Positions 1 to 5,535 of a DNA stretch of 5,535 nucleotides are shown here, piece by piece. Location of the stretch: the NCBI GenBank assembly GCA_934477985.1, contig CAKSOR010000206.1, positions 1 through 5,535 on the forward strand, given 5' to 3'. The position numbers and the translations under genes are program-made. The first letter of the stretch is position 1, and every line of letters begins with the position of its first letter. The notes below the pieces were generated by a model, which did no database searches, was not told the DNA's origin, and saw only the letters and a program-made list of their open reading frames with translations. Origin of the DNA: an uncultured Eubacteriales bacterium. Its GTDB lineage: Bacteria > Bacillota > Clostridia > Oscillospirales > CAG-272.

Positions 1-1716
1 CGTCTTTTCCTTGCAGGTGATCTCGTACAGCGGGGACTCGGCGATATAGACATAGCCCTTTTCAATGAGCGTCGGGGTCAGGCGGTAGAGCATGGCAAGG
101 ATCAGCGTGCGGATCTGGTAGCCGTCCTCGTCGGCATCGGTGCAGATGATTATCTTCGACCACCTGAGCGCGTTCAGATCGAACTTGACCATGTCGCTCT
201 TCGACTTCGTCTTGATCTCGACTCCGCAGCCGATGACCTTCAGAAGGTTCATGATGATCTCGTTCTTGAAGATCTTGTCGTAGCCCGACTTCAGGCAGTT
301 CAGCGTCTTTCCGCGCACCGCGAATATCGCCTGGAAATCCGCCGCGCGTCCGAGCTTACACGACGTCAGCGCCGAATCGCCCTCGACTATATAGACCTCA
401 CGGCGGTTAACGTCCTTAGTGCGGCAGTTGACGAACTTGTCGATCCGGTTGGTCATGTCGATGCTGCCCGAGAGCTGCTTTTTGATGTTAAGCCTGGTCG
501 ACTCGGCGGTCTCGCGCGAGCGCTTGTTGACAAGCACCTGAGCGGCTATCTTGTCGGCTTCCTTCGGGTTCTCGATGAAGTAAATCTCGAGCTGTTCGCG
601 CAGGAAAGCGTTCATCGCGTCGGCGATGAAGGAGTTGTTTATAGCCTTCTTGGTCTGATTTTCGTATGAGGTCTGGGTCGACTGCGAGTTGGTGACGAGG
701 ACAAGGCAGTCCTCGATGTCGTTCCAGCTGATCTTCGACTCGTTCTTATTGTACTTGCCCTTCGCCTTGAGGTAGTGGTCGATGCTGTAGACGAACGACA
801 GACGGACGGCTTTGTCAGGCGAGCCGCCGTGCTCGAGAAAGCTCGAGTTGTGGTAGTACTCAATCCGGCTGACCGTGTTCGAGAAGCAGAACGCGATGTC
901 GGCTTTCAGGCGGTAATCCTCTTTGTCGTCGCGGTCGCGTCCGGAGGTCTCGAGATGCCAGGAAACCGGCGCGGTCAGCGATTCGCCGCCGGTGATCTCG
1001 TTCACGTAGTCGATTATTCCGTTTTCGTAGTAGTATTCGGAGTGTTCAAACTCGCCCTCGGGGTTCTGCCACTCGAGTATGAATCTGATCTTCGGGTTGA
1101 CGACCGACTGCTTTTTCAGCGTGTCCTCGAAGAACTCGCGCGGGATATTGATGTCGGTGAAGACCTCAAGGTCGGGCAGCCAGTGTACAACCGTTCCGGT
1201 GCGCTTATTTCCTCGCTTCAATGGCTCTGTCGCAAGGTCAGTGACCGCGAAGCCCTTCTTAAAGCTGATGCGGCTGACGCTCTCGCCGTTGTAGGACGCG
1301 ACCTCCATGTATTCCGAGCTGTACTGAGTCGCGCACGCGCCGAGACCGTTCGTTCCGAGCGAGAACTCATAGGCGGCGTTCGAGGAATTGTTGTTGTATT
1401 TGCCTCCGGCGTACATCTCGCAGTAGATGAGCTCCCAGTTGAACTTCTGCTCCTTCTCGTTCCAGCCGAGCGGCACGCCGCGTCCGCGGTCGTCTACTTC
1501 TATAGAATGGTCATTGAACGCCTTGACCGTGATCTCAGTGCCGTAGCCCTCCTTAGCCTCGTCGACCGCGTTCGACAGGATCTCGAAGAACGAGTGTTCG
1601 CAGCCCTCGAGTCCATCCGAGCCAAAAATAACCGCCGGGCGCTTGCGAACCCGGTCAGGACCTTTGAGGACGACTATGCTCTGATCACCGTAATTGTTTT
1701 GCTTCTTAGCTGGCAT
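1..1716 (-). CDS. Divergent type IIA DNA topoisomerase subunit B (GyrB/ParE-like), C-terminus cut off by window edge
   Basis: This is the ATPase/Toprim subunit of a type IIA topoisomerase, which uses ATP to pass one DNA duplex through another together with an A (GyrA/ParC-type) subunit. The 572 visible codons start at an ATG preceded by AAGGAAG. The GHKL ATPase fold shows the N-box E45-ILSNAVDEA (E45, N49, D52), the D-x-G-x-G box DDRGRGVP (75-82), the lid GGKY (104-107) and GTNGLGA (121-127), and the transducer lysine loop QTK (354-356). The Toprim domain shows EGDSA (445-449) and DADEDG (527-532), so the metal-binding E445, D527, D529 and D531 are all kept. Canonical GyrB/ParE is about 640 aa, so roughly 70 residues are missing at the left edge. 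It departs from true GyrB in several signatures: EGDSA is followed by LT rather than GG, DADEDG replaces DADVDG, and R77 stands where D or N is usual. I recall such a paralogue family in clostridia, usually annotated simply as DNA topoisomerase or gyrase B. Family membership is sure; gyrase versus Topo IV activity cannot be decided here, so no symbol is given. Confidence 0.93.
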   Translation of the reverse strand, partial: MPAKKQNNYGDQSIVVLKGPDRVRKRPAVIFGSDGLEGCEHSFFEILSNAVDEAKEGYGTEITVKAFNDHSIEVDDRGRGVPLGWNEKEQKFNWELIYCEMYAGGKYNNNSSNAAYEFSLGTNGLGACATQYSSEYMEVASYNGESVSRISFKKGFAVTDLATEPLKRGNKRTGTVVHWLPDLEVFTDINIPREFFEDTLKKQSVVNPKIRFILEWQNPEGEFEHSEYYYENGIIDYVNEITGGESLTAPVSWHLETSGRDRDDKEDYRLKADIAFCFSNTVSRIEYYHNSSFLEHGGSPDKAVRLSFVYSIDHYLKAKGKYNKNESKISWNDIEDCLVLVTNSQSTQTSYENQTKKAINNSFIADAMNAFLREQLEIYFIENPKEADKIAAQVLVNKRSRETAESTRLNIKKQLSGSIDMTNRIDKFVNCRTKDVNRREVYIVEGDSALTSCKLGRAADFQAIFAVRGKTLNCLKSGYDKIFKNEIIMNLLKVIGCGVEIKTKSKSDMVKFDLNALRWSKIIICTDADEDGYQIRTLILAMLYRLTPTLIEKGYVYIAESPLYEITCKEKT

Positions 1717-1724
1717 TATGATAA

Positions 1725-1731
1725 CTTCCTT
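1725..1731 (-). promoter_or_regulatory. Ribosome binding site of the topoisomerase B gene
   Basis: Reading the minus strand, AAGGAAG lies 8 nt before the ATG at 1716. This supports that start. The encoded N-terminus (MPAKKQNNYG) leads directly into the conserved RVRKRP segment at residues 22-27, as expected for an intact GyrB-family N-terminus. Confidence 0.8.
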
Positions 1732-1752
1732 ACACATATTTTCTCATTATAT

Positions 1753-1781
1753 ATTATACCACCAATCTCACGATTTGTAAA
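1753..1781 (-). promoter_or_regulatory. Sigma-A-type promoter for the topoisomerase B gene
   Basis: On the minus strand the -35 is TTTACA (1781-1776, 5 of 6 matches to TTGACA), followed by a 17-nt spacer and a perfect -10 TATAAT (1758-1753). The -10 is preceded by TGG, giving an extended -10. Transcription should begin near 1746, leaving a leader of about 30 nt before the ATG. An A-tract (T6 on the plus strand, 1785-1790) lies just upstream of the -35 and could act as an UP-like element. The match is strong; start site and strength are inferred. Confidence 0.85.
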
Positions 1782-1791
1782 GAGTTTTTTC

Positions 1792-1815
1792 GAATTTACT
1801 TGAAATTCAGCTGAA
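1792..1815. promoter_or_regulatory. Possible operator: two short palindromes over the addB promoter
   Basis: GAATTT (1792-1797) and AAATTC (1803-1808) form a 6-bp inverted repeat with a 5-bp spacer, overlapping the -35 at 1800-1805. It shares its right end with the perfect 10-bp palindrome TTCAGCTGAA (1806-1815), which sits in the -35/-10 spacer. A protein bound here could control addB transcription. I see no match to the Gram-positive LexA box (GAAC-N4-GTTC). Short palindromes are frequent in AT-rich DNA, so an operator role is only a suggestion. Confidence 0.3.
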
Positions 1816-1828
1816 AGTCTGGTATAAT
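1800..1828 (+). promoter_or_regulatory. Sigma-A-type promoter for addB (and probably addA)
   Basis: The -35 is TTGAAA (1800-1805, 5 of 6 matches), followed by a 17-nt spacer and a perfect -10 TATAAT (1823-1828), extended by TGG at 1820-1822. Transcription should start near 1835, about 44 nt before the addB ATG. No comparable promoter was seen between addB and addA, so this one probably serves both genes. Confidence 0.88.
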
Positions 1829-1834
1829 ATTAGT

Positions 1835-1882
1835 ATGACGCGCCACAAACTGCGCCAATTCACCAACCGGAGGATCACATGA
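1835..1882 (+). other. Possible 15-codon leaderless upstream ORF overlapping the addB start
   Basis: An ATG at 1835, exactly 7 nt after the last base of the -10 hexamer and so at a plausible transcription start, opens a frame of 15 codons (MTRHKLRQFTNRRIT). It ends at TGA (1880-1882), overlapping the addB start codon as ATGA. If transcription starts at A1835 this would be a leaderless ORF translationally coupled to addB. There is no Shine-Dalgarno site for it, and an ORF this short can arise by chance, so it is listed as a candidate only. Confidence 0.15.
1869..1874 (+). promoter_or_regulatory. Ribosome binding site of addB
   Basis: GGAGGA lies with its GGAGG core ending 5 nt before the ATG at 1879. 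The spacing is on the short side of normal. The site supports this start, which places the Walker A motif at residues 7-14, where AddB proteins carry it. Confidence 0.85.
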
Positions 1883-4800
1883 CGACCTTCATCTTCGGAC
1901 GCGCCGGAAGCGGCAAGTCCACCCTCATCTACAAAAAAGCCGCCGAGAGCCTCGCCGCGAACCGCCACACCTACCTCATCGTCCCCGAACAGCAGGCGGT
2001 CGACGCCGAAACCCGCATGGCTGACCTGTTGGACAAGCTTCCAGGAAACTCCTACGAGCTCGACCTCGAAATACTCAACTTCAAGCGGCTCTGCAACCGC
2101 GTCTTCCGCGAGCTCGGCGGACTCTCGTACAACTACATCTCTGACGCCGGGAAATCGCTCCTGATGTGGAAAGCGCTGACCGAGCTCTCGGAAAACCTGT
2201 CCGAGTACGGCGGAAAGACCGACAAAAGCCGCGTTGACCTGATGCTCGCCGCCGTAAGCGAGTTCAAAGCCTACCGCATCTCTCCGTCGGCGCTCCAGCG
2301 CTCGCTCGAAAAGCTTCCGGAGACTTCCCCGCTCGCGCCGAAAATCTCCGACCTCGCGCTGATTTTCGCCGACTATTTAAGCCTCCTCGCCCTCTCGGAC
2401 GACTCAGCCGACGATCTGACAAAAGCCGCCGAGAAGATCGAAGCTCACAAATTCTTCAAAGACGCCGACGTCTGTTTCGACTCGTTCAACGGCTACACAC
2501 CGCAGGAATTCGAGATAATCCGCCTTGCCGCGAGACAGGCGCACTCGCTGACGATCTCCCTGACGCTCGGCGACGGTACTCCGTTTGAAAACCTCAACTC
2601 AACCGCCAACACGCTGAAGCGTCTCGTCGGCGAGTTCGACGAGATACACCTCACCACCGACTTCCGCCACAAAACCGACTCGCTGAAGTTCCTCGAACAG
2701 AATCTCTGGCAGAACACCTCGTCCGACCTCGTCCCGACCGACATCCGCCTTGTCGAGTGCCCCGACCAGTTCAACGAGTGCGAAGCCGTCGCCGCCGACA
2801 TTTTAAAGCGGGTCAGAAACGGCGCGTCCTATCGCGATTTCGCCGTCGCCATGCGCGGGACCGACCGCTACGACGGAATAATCGACCTGATACTCGAAAA
2901 GTACGGCATCCCCTGCTTCTTCTCAAAACGCACGCTCCTGTCCGAAAAATCGCTCGTCCGCCTGATTTTTTCGTCCTACTCGATCATCACGAACGGCTTC
3001 CAGGCGACCGACATCATCACGCTCATCAAAACCGGACTGACCGATTTGACGCCCGACGAAGCCGCCCCGCTCATCCGCTACGCCGAGCAGTGGCGAATCC
3101 GCGGTCGACGTCTCTGGACGTCCGAGTTCAGACTCCCGCCCGACGGCTGGAAATCCGAGCCCGACGAGGACTCCTCGAATCTCCTCGCCGCGCTCAATTC
3201 CTCGCGTGAGAAGCTGATCCGCCCGCTGCTCGCCCTCTCGGAGAAGCTCACAAAGCCGCTGACCGTCCGTGAGCACGCCGCCGCGCTCTACGCCTATCTT
3301 ATCGACCTCAGCATTCCCGCGAAGTTGGATTCCCGCGCGAAATCCTCCGAGCCGGCCGACGCCGCCGAGCTTGTTCAGCTCTGGTCGGTTACGGTCGATT
3401 CGCTCGATGAGATCGTCTCGGTCATCCCCGACCTCGAAGCCGACGCGGATACATTTGTAAAGCTCCTGTCGATCGTCTTTGACTCGGTCGACATCGGCAG
3501 AATCCCCGCCTCGGTCGACGCGGTGACGGTCGGCGACGCGTCGCTTCTCCGCGCCTCGGCGAAGCATCTCTATGTCATCGGCGCGAACGAGGGCGTCTTC
3601 CCTGCCGCGCCCGACGGCGGCGGAATCTTCACCGACTCCGACCGTGAAAAGCTCACAGAGCTCGGCATTGAGCTCTCTGGCGGCGGCGAATACCGCGCGG
3701 CTGACGAGCGGTTCACCTTTTACCGCGCGCTGACCGCTCCGTCCGAATCGGTGACAGTCAGCTGGTCGACCGCCGATCTGTCCGGCAAATCAATGCGTCC
3801 GTCGCTCGGCGCGCTGAGACTGAAAAAGCTCTTCCCGGCGCTGAAAGTCACGAAATATTCCGAGTTCCCGCTGACCGAACGCCTCGAGGGTCGCCCGAAG
3901 CTGATTGAATACGCCGCCGAAGCCGCCGGAACTCAACTCGGTGAGGCGATAGACTCCTACCTCTCCTCCGACCCCGAGCTCTCGAAAAAGCTCGCGAAGC
4001 TCCGCACGCCGCTTGCCGAGTCCGACGCGTCGCTCTCGAACGAGACGACCGAGCTTATCGCCGGCGGAAATCTCGCGCTGACTCAGTCGCGGCTCGACAG
4101 CTACGTCCTCTGCAAGTTCTCCTATTTTTGTAAATACATCCTGAAGCTGGAGGAGTCCGAACCGCTCGATTTCGATTCAGCCGACATCGGCATCTTCATC
4201 CACCACATTCTGGAAATGTTCGTCTCGCAGAACGACCTCTCAGAGGTCGACATCGACGCCGCGGTCGACGCGCTGGTAGATGAGTACATGCAGAAATTCG
4301 CCGGGCGCTCGGACGATGTCCGGCTCTCGCACCTCTTCACGAAGCTCCGCCGCTCGTCAAAGCTCCTCTGCAAAAACATTGCCGCTGAATTCTCACAGAG
4401 CGGCTTCGTGCCGAGCTTTTACGAGCTCCCGATCAAGTTCCCGACGCCCGGCACGGAATCGGTCGACCCGCTCGAGGTCGATCTCGGCGACGGCACGCGC
4501 GCCTGCATATACGGCATCGCCGATCGCGTCGACACCTACCGCCGCGACGGGAAGCTCTATGTCCGCGTCGTTGACTACAAAACCGGCGCGAAGGAGTTCT
4601 CGATGGACGACATCTCGCTCGGGCTCAACCTGCAAATGCTGCTATACCTATTCTCGATCTGGAAAAACGGCGGCAAGGACGACTCCGCGCTGAAAAAATT
4701 AGCCGGAAGCGACGAGATTCTGCCCGCCGGAGTGCTCTATTTCAGCGCGAATGTGCCGACCGTGACACTCGACGCCGAGCTTCCGCCGACCGAGGTTGAG

Positions 4801-5112
4801 TCGCTGGTCGCCGACAAGCTGACGCGTAAGGGATTATTGCTGAACGACAACGATGTGCTGAGCGCGATGGAGCAGGAATTAGGCGGGCACTATCTGCCGG
4901 TCAAAGTCAAGAAGGACGGCAGCTTCATGCGCTCCGACGCGCTGAAAACCCTCGAGGACTTCGGCTCTCTGCTCGGCAGTATCGAGGATACAATCCGCAG
5001 AATCGGCGGCGAGATGAAGCGCGGCAGAGTCGACGCGAAACCGATGAAGAACAAGAAGCACGACGCCTGCAAGTACTGCAAAATGAAACCGGTCTGCCGG
5101 CTATGCAAATAG
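1879..5112 (+). CDS. addB: ATP-dependent helicase/nuclease subunit B (AddB)
   Basis: AddB is one half of the cytoplasmic AddAB heterodimer, which unwinds and resects double-strand DNA ends until it meets Chi, producing the 3' tail on which RecA loads. At 1077 aa it is complete and close to the family's usual 1100-1170. The N-terminus has a Walker A motif, GRAGSGKS (7-14). The N-terminal and middle parts follow the inactivated helicase-like fold used for Chi recognition, including EKYGIPCFF (340-348) and KHLYVIGANEGVFP (562-575). The C-terminal RecB-type nuclease domain shows GIFIHHILE (771-779, H775), GIADRVD (879-885, D882), VVDYKTG (897-903, D899 and K901) and QMLLY (919-923). The iron-sulphur cluster ligands of AddB are all present: C745, then C1064-x2-C1067-x5-C1073 four residues from the end. 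Two extra cysteines, C751 and C1076, lie beside them. The gene opens the addBA operon and is read from the promoter at 1800-1828. The assignment rests on multiple family motifs plus the addA neighbour. Confidence 0.97.
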   Translation: MTTFIFGRAGSGKSTLIYKKAAESLAANRHTYLIVPEQQAVDAETRMADLLDKLPGNSYELDLEILNFKRLCNRVFRELGGLSYNYISDAGKSLLMWKALTELSENLSEYGGKTDKSRVDLMLAAVSEFKAYRISPSALQRSLEKLPETSPLAPKISDLALIFADYLSLLALSDDSADDLTKAAEKIEAHKFFKDADVCFDSFNGYTPQEFEIIRLAARQAHSLTISLTLGDGTPFENLNSTANTLKRLVGEFDEIHLTTDFRHKTDSLKFLEQNLWQNTSSDLVPTDIRLVECPDQFNECEAVAADILKRVRNGASYRDFAVAMRGTDRYDGIIDLILEKYGIPCFFSKRTLLSEKSLVRLIFSSYSIITNGFQATDIITLIKTGLTDLTPDEAAPLIRYAEQWRIRGRRLWTSEFRLPPDGWKSEPDEDSSNLLAALNSSREKLIRPLLALSEKLTKPLTVREHAAALYAYLIDLSIPAKLDSRAKSSEPADAAELVQLWSVTVDSLDEIVSVIPDLEADADTFVKLLSIVFDSVDIGRIPASVDAVTVGDASLLRASAKHLYVIGANEGVFPAAPDGGGIFTDSDREKLTELGIELSGGGEYRAADERFTFYRALTAPSESVTVSWSTADLSGKSMRPSLGALRLKKLFPALKVTKYSEFPLTERLEGRPKLIEYAAEAAGTQLGEAIDSYLSSDPELSKKLAKLRTPLAESDASLSNETTELIAGGNLALTQSRLDSYVLCKFSYFCKYILKLEESEPLDFDSADIGIFIHHILEMFVSQNDLSEVDIDAAVDALVDEYMQKFAGRSDDVRLSHLFTKLRRSSKLLCKNIAAEFSQSGFVPSFYELPIKFPTPGTESVDPLEVDLGDGTRACIYGIADRVDTYRRDGKLYVRVVDYKTGAKEFSMDDISLGLNLQMLLYLFSIWKNGGKDDSALKKLAGSDEILPAGVLYFSANVPTVTLDAELPPTEVESLVADKLTRKGLLLNDNDVLSAMEQELGGHYLPVKVKKDGSFMRSDALKTLEDFGSLLGSIEDTIRRIGGEMKRGRVDAKPMKNKKHDACKYCKMKPVCRLCK

Positions 5113-5114
5113 AA

Positions 5115-5163
5115 TCAGGGGGCGGAAACCCCCTTTTAAGGAAAGGAGGTTCCCGCCCCCTGA
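5115..5163 (+). repeat. Long GC-rich intergenic hairpin between addB and addA
   Basis: The 16-nt arms at 5115-5130 and 5148-5163 are complementary at 15 positions: an 11-bp perfect outer stem (TCAGGGGGCGG with CCGCCCCCTGA), one A-C mismatch and 4 more pairs, enclosing a 17-nt loop. It begins two bases after the addB stop. The right arm is followed by A and C-rich sequence, not a T tract, so it does not look like an intrinsic terminator. It could be a processing or mRNA-stability hairpin, an attenuator, or a copy of a dispersed intergenic repeat. I recall similar GC-rich hairpins ending in CGCCCCCTG followed by a C-rich tail in clostridial genomes, but copy number cannot be checked here. Confidence 0.7.
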
Positions 5164-5173
5164 ACCCCCACCC
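5152..5173 (-). other. G-quadruplex motif on the minus (template) strand
   Basis: The C-rich plus-strand tract reads on the minus strand as four G runs of 3, 5, 5 and 3 with loops of 1, 4 and 1 nt, meeting the usual G3+N1-7 rule. It overlaps the right arm of the hairpin at 5148-5163, so the two structures would exclude each other in single-stranded DNA. It lies on the template strand for addA, so the transcript would carry the C-rich version. Motif presence is observed; folding is inferred. Confidence 0.5.
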
Positions 5174-5243
5174 TCCTCTAAACCTTTTCAAACAATGGTT
5201 ATTTAAGGAGCACAACACCCCAACCGTGATGTGCATATTATTA
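5164..5243 (+). other. Rest of the addB-addA spacer
   Basis: This stretch is C-rich at first and then AT-rich. It holds a weak 4-bp inverted repeat (AACC at 5181-5184, GGTT at 5197-5200) and an AAGGAG at 5205-5210 that is 15 nt from the nearest in-frame GTG and far from the addA start. I see no coding gene and no convincing promoter. It may be the tail of the same repeat as the hairpin before it. Confidence 0.4.
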
Positions 5244-5250
5244 AAGGAAG
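5244..5250 (+). promoter_or_regulatory. Ribosome binding site of addA
   Basis: AAGGAAG ends 4 nt before the ATG at 5255. It is the same heptamer as at the topoisomerase gene and supports this start, which places the WTEQQ Q motif at residues 5-9 as in other AddA proteins. Confidence 0.8.
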
Positions 5251-5254
5251 AAAA

Positions 5255-5535
5255 ATGCCAAGAAACTGGACAGAACAACAGCTCGAAGCCATCGAAACCC
5301 GCAGCTCTGACCTTCTGATCTCAGCCGGAGCGGGCTCGGGTAAGACCGCCGTCCTCACCGAGCGGATAATCCGCCGCCTGACTGACGACCCCGACGCCGA
5401 CATCACGCGCATGCTGATCGTCACATTCACAAAAGCCGCCGCCGGCGAACTCCGCGAGCGGATCTCATCGGCGCTCTCCGACGCGCTCGCCGCCGACCCG
5501 AAAAACAAGCGTCTCGAGCGTCAGCTCCTACGGCT
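5255..5535 (+). CDS. addA: ATP-dependent helicase/nuclease subunit A (AddA), N-terminal fragment cut by window edge
   Basis: AddA supplies the UvrD/Rep-type superfamily 1A helicase motor and one nuclease site of the AddAB break-resection enzyme. Only 93 codons plus two bases are visible of a protein normally near 1200 aa, so helicase motifs II-VI and the nuclease domain lie outside. The visible part is diagnostic: the Q motif WTEQQLEAI (5-13, Q9 contacting adenine), Walker A AGAGSGKT (24-31, with K30 and T31), and motif Ia VTFTKAAAGELRERI (56-70). It follows addB on the same strand after a 142-nt gap, wider than the overlap or short spacing often seen in addBA operons, and has its own ribosome binding site. 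No sound promoter was seen in the gap, so read-through from the addB promoter is likely. The truncation is only the window edge; no frameshift is visible. Confidence 0.95.
   Translation, partial: MPRNWTEQQLEAIETRSSDLLISAGAGSGKTAVLTERIIRRLTDDPDADITRMLIVTFTKAAAGELRERISSALSDALAADPKNKRLERQLLR

Larger units (their letters stand above)
1751..1830. repeat. Mirrored 11-bp inverted repeat formed by the two divergent -10 regions
   Basis: The 11-mer TGGTATAATAT occurs on the plus strand at 1820-1830 and, exactly, on the minus strand at 1761-1751. The axis lies between 1790 and 1791, inside the 162-bp divergent intergenic region. Both copies coincide with extended -10 elements, so promoter consensus alone explains most of the identity. 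The two -35 hexamers (1776-1781 and 1800-1805) are centred on the same axis because both spacers are 17 nt, leaving 18 bp between them. Confidence 0.75.

Noticed and set aside
775..1803. Plus-strand open frame of 342 codons antisense to the topoisomerase gene
   Set aside because: It lies opposite a gene with clear GyrB-family motifs and shows no family features of its own. Long antisense frames are expected from GC-rich codon use. Its end also runs through the divergent promoter region.
1717..1878. LexA (SOS) box in the divergent intergenic region
   Set aside because: No GAAC-N4-GTTC-like sequence was found on either strand there.
2757..3209. Plus-strand Arg/His/Pro-rich frame inside addB
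   Set aside because: Its composition is typical of an out-of-frame reading of GC-rich coding DNA, and it has no credible ribosome binding site.
2923..3567. Minus-strand open frame of 214 codons inside addB
   Set aside because: It is low-complexity, rich in Arg, Gly, Asp and Glu, has no recognisable domain, and sits opposite a well-supported addB.
5115..5163. Rho-independent terminator after addB
   Set aside because: The stem is strong but is followed by A and a C-rich tract, not T residues, and addA lies downstream without a good promoter.
5213..5241. Promoter for addA with a -10-like TATTAT at 5236-5241
   Set aside because: The position 17 nt upstream (CAACAC) is no -35, and the implied start site would fall within the addA ribosome binding site.
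5103..5318. Small plus-strand frame spanning the addB end, the spacer and the addA start
   Set aside because: It starts inside addB, reads through the hairpin and runs out of frame into addA. The AAGGAG at 5205-5210 is 15 nt from the nearest GTG, too far to support an internal start.

Overview
The window looks like a chromosomal segment of a fairly GC-rich Firmicute, most likely a gut-type clostridium (Oscillospiraceae/Ruminococcaceae-like). The reasons are the AddAB recombination genes (the Gram-positive counterpart of RecBCD), strong purine-rich Shine-Dalgarno sites, sharp AT-rich sigma-A promoters between GC-rich genes, and a divergent GyrB/ParE paralogue of a type I recall from clostridial genomes. 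The taxonomic call is an inference from sequence style; no search was run.

Layout: (1) 1-1716, minus strand: the first 572 codons of a type IIA topoisomerase B subunit (GyrB/ParE family). It keeps the ATPase and Toprim catalytic residues but departs from the usual family signatures; its C-terminal end lies beyond the left edge. (2) 1717-1878: a 162-bp AT-rich divergent intergenic region with two near-consensus extended -10 promoters, one firing left into the topoisomerase gene and one right into addB. They are mirror-symmetric about 1790/1791. Small palindromes overlap the rightward promoter. (3) 1879-5112, plus strand: complete addB (1077 aa), with a Walker A motif at the N-terminus and a C-terminal nuclease domain framed by the four cysteines of an iron-sulphur cluster. 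(4) 5113-5254: a 142-bp gap holding a long GC-rich hairpin, a C-rich tract that reads as a G-quadruplex motif on the minus strand, and the addA ribosome binding site. (5) 5255-5535, plus strand: the first 93 codons of addA, with Q motif, Walker A and motif Ia, running off the right edge.

How they work together: AddA (helicase and nuclease) and AddB (Chi-recognition scaffold and second nuclease) form one heterodimer that resects double-strand breaks for RecA loading. No good promoter was seen between them, so they are probably co-transcribed from the promoter at 1800-1828. The topoisomerase gene is transcribed away from them and presumably pairs with an A subunit beyond the left edge. Every gene here belongs to a known family. 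The less ordinary signals are the mirrored promoters, a possible leaderless mini-ORF overlapping the addB start as ATGA, the hairpin/G-quadruplex element inside the addBA operon, and the altered signature motifs of the topoisomerase. I found no clearly new system.
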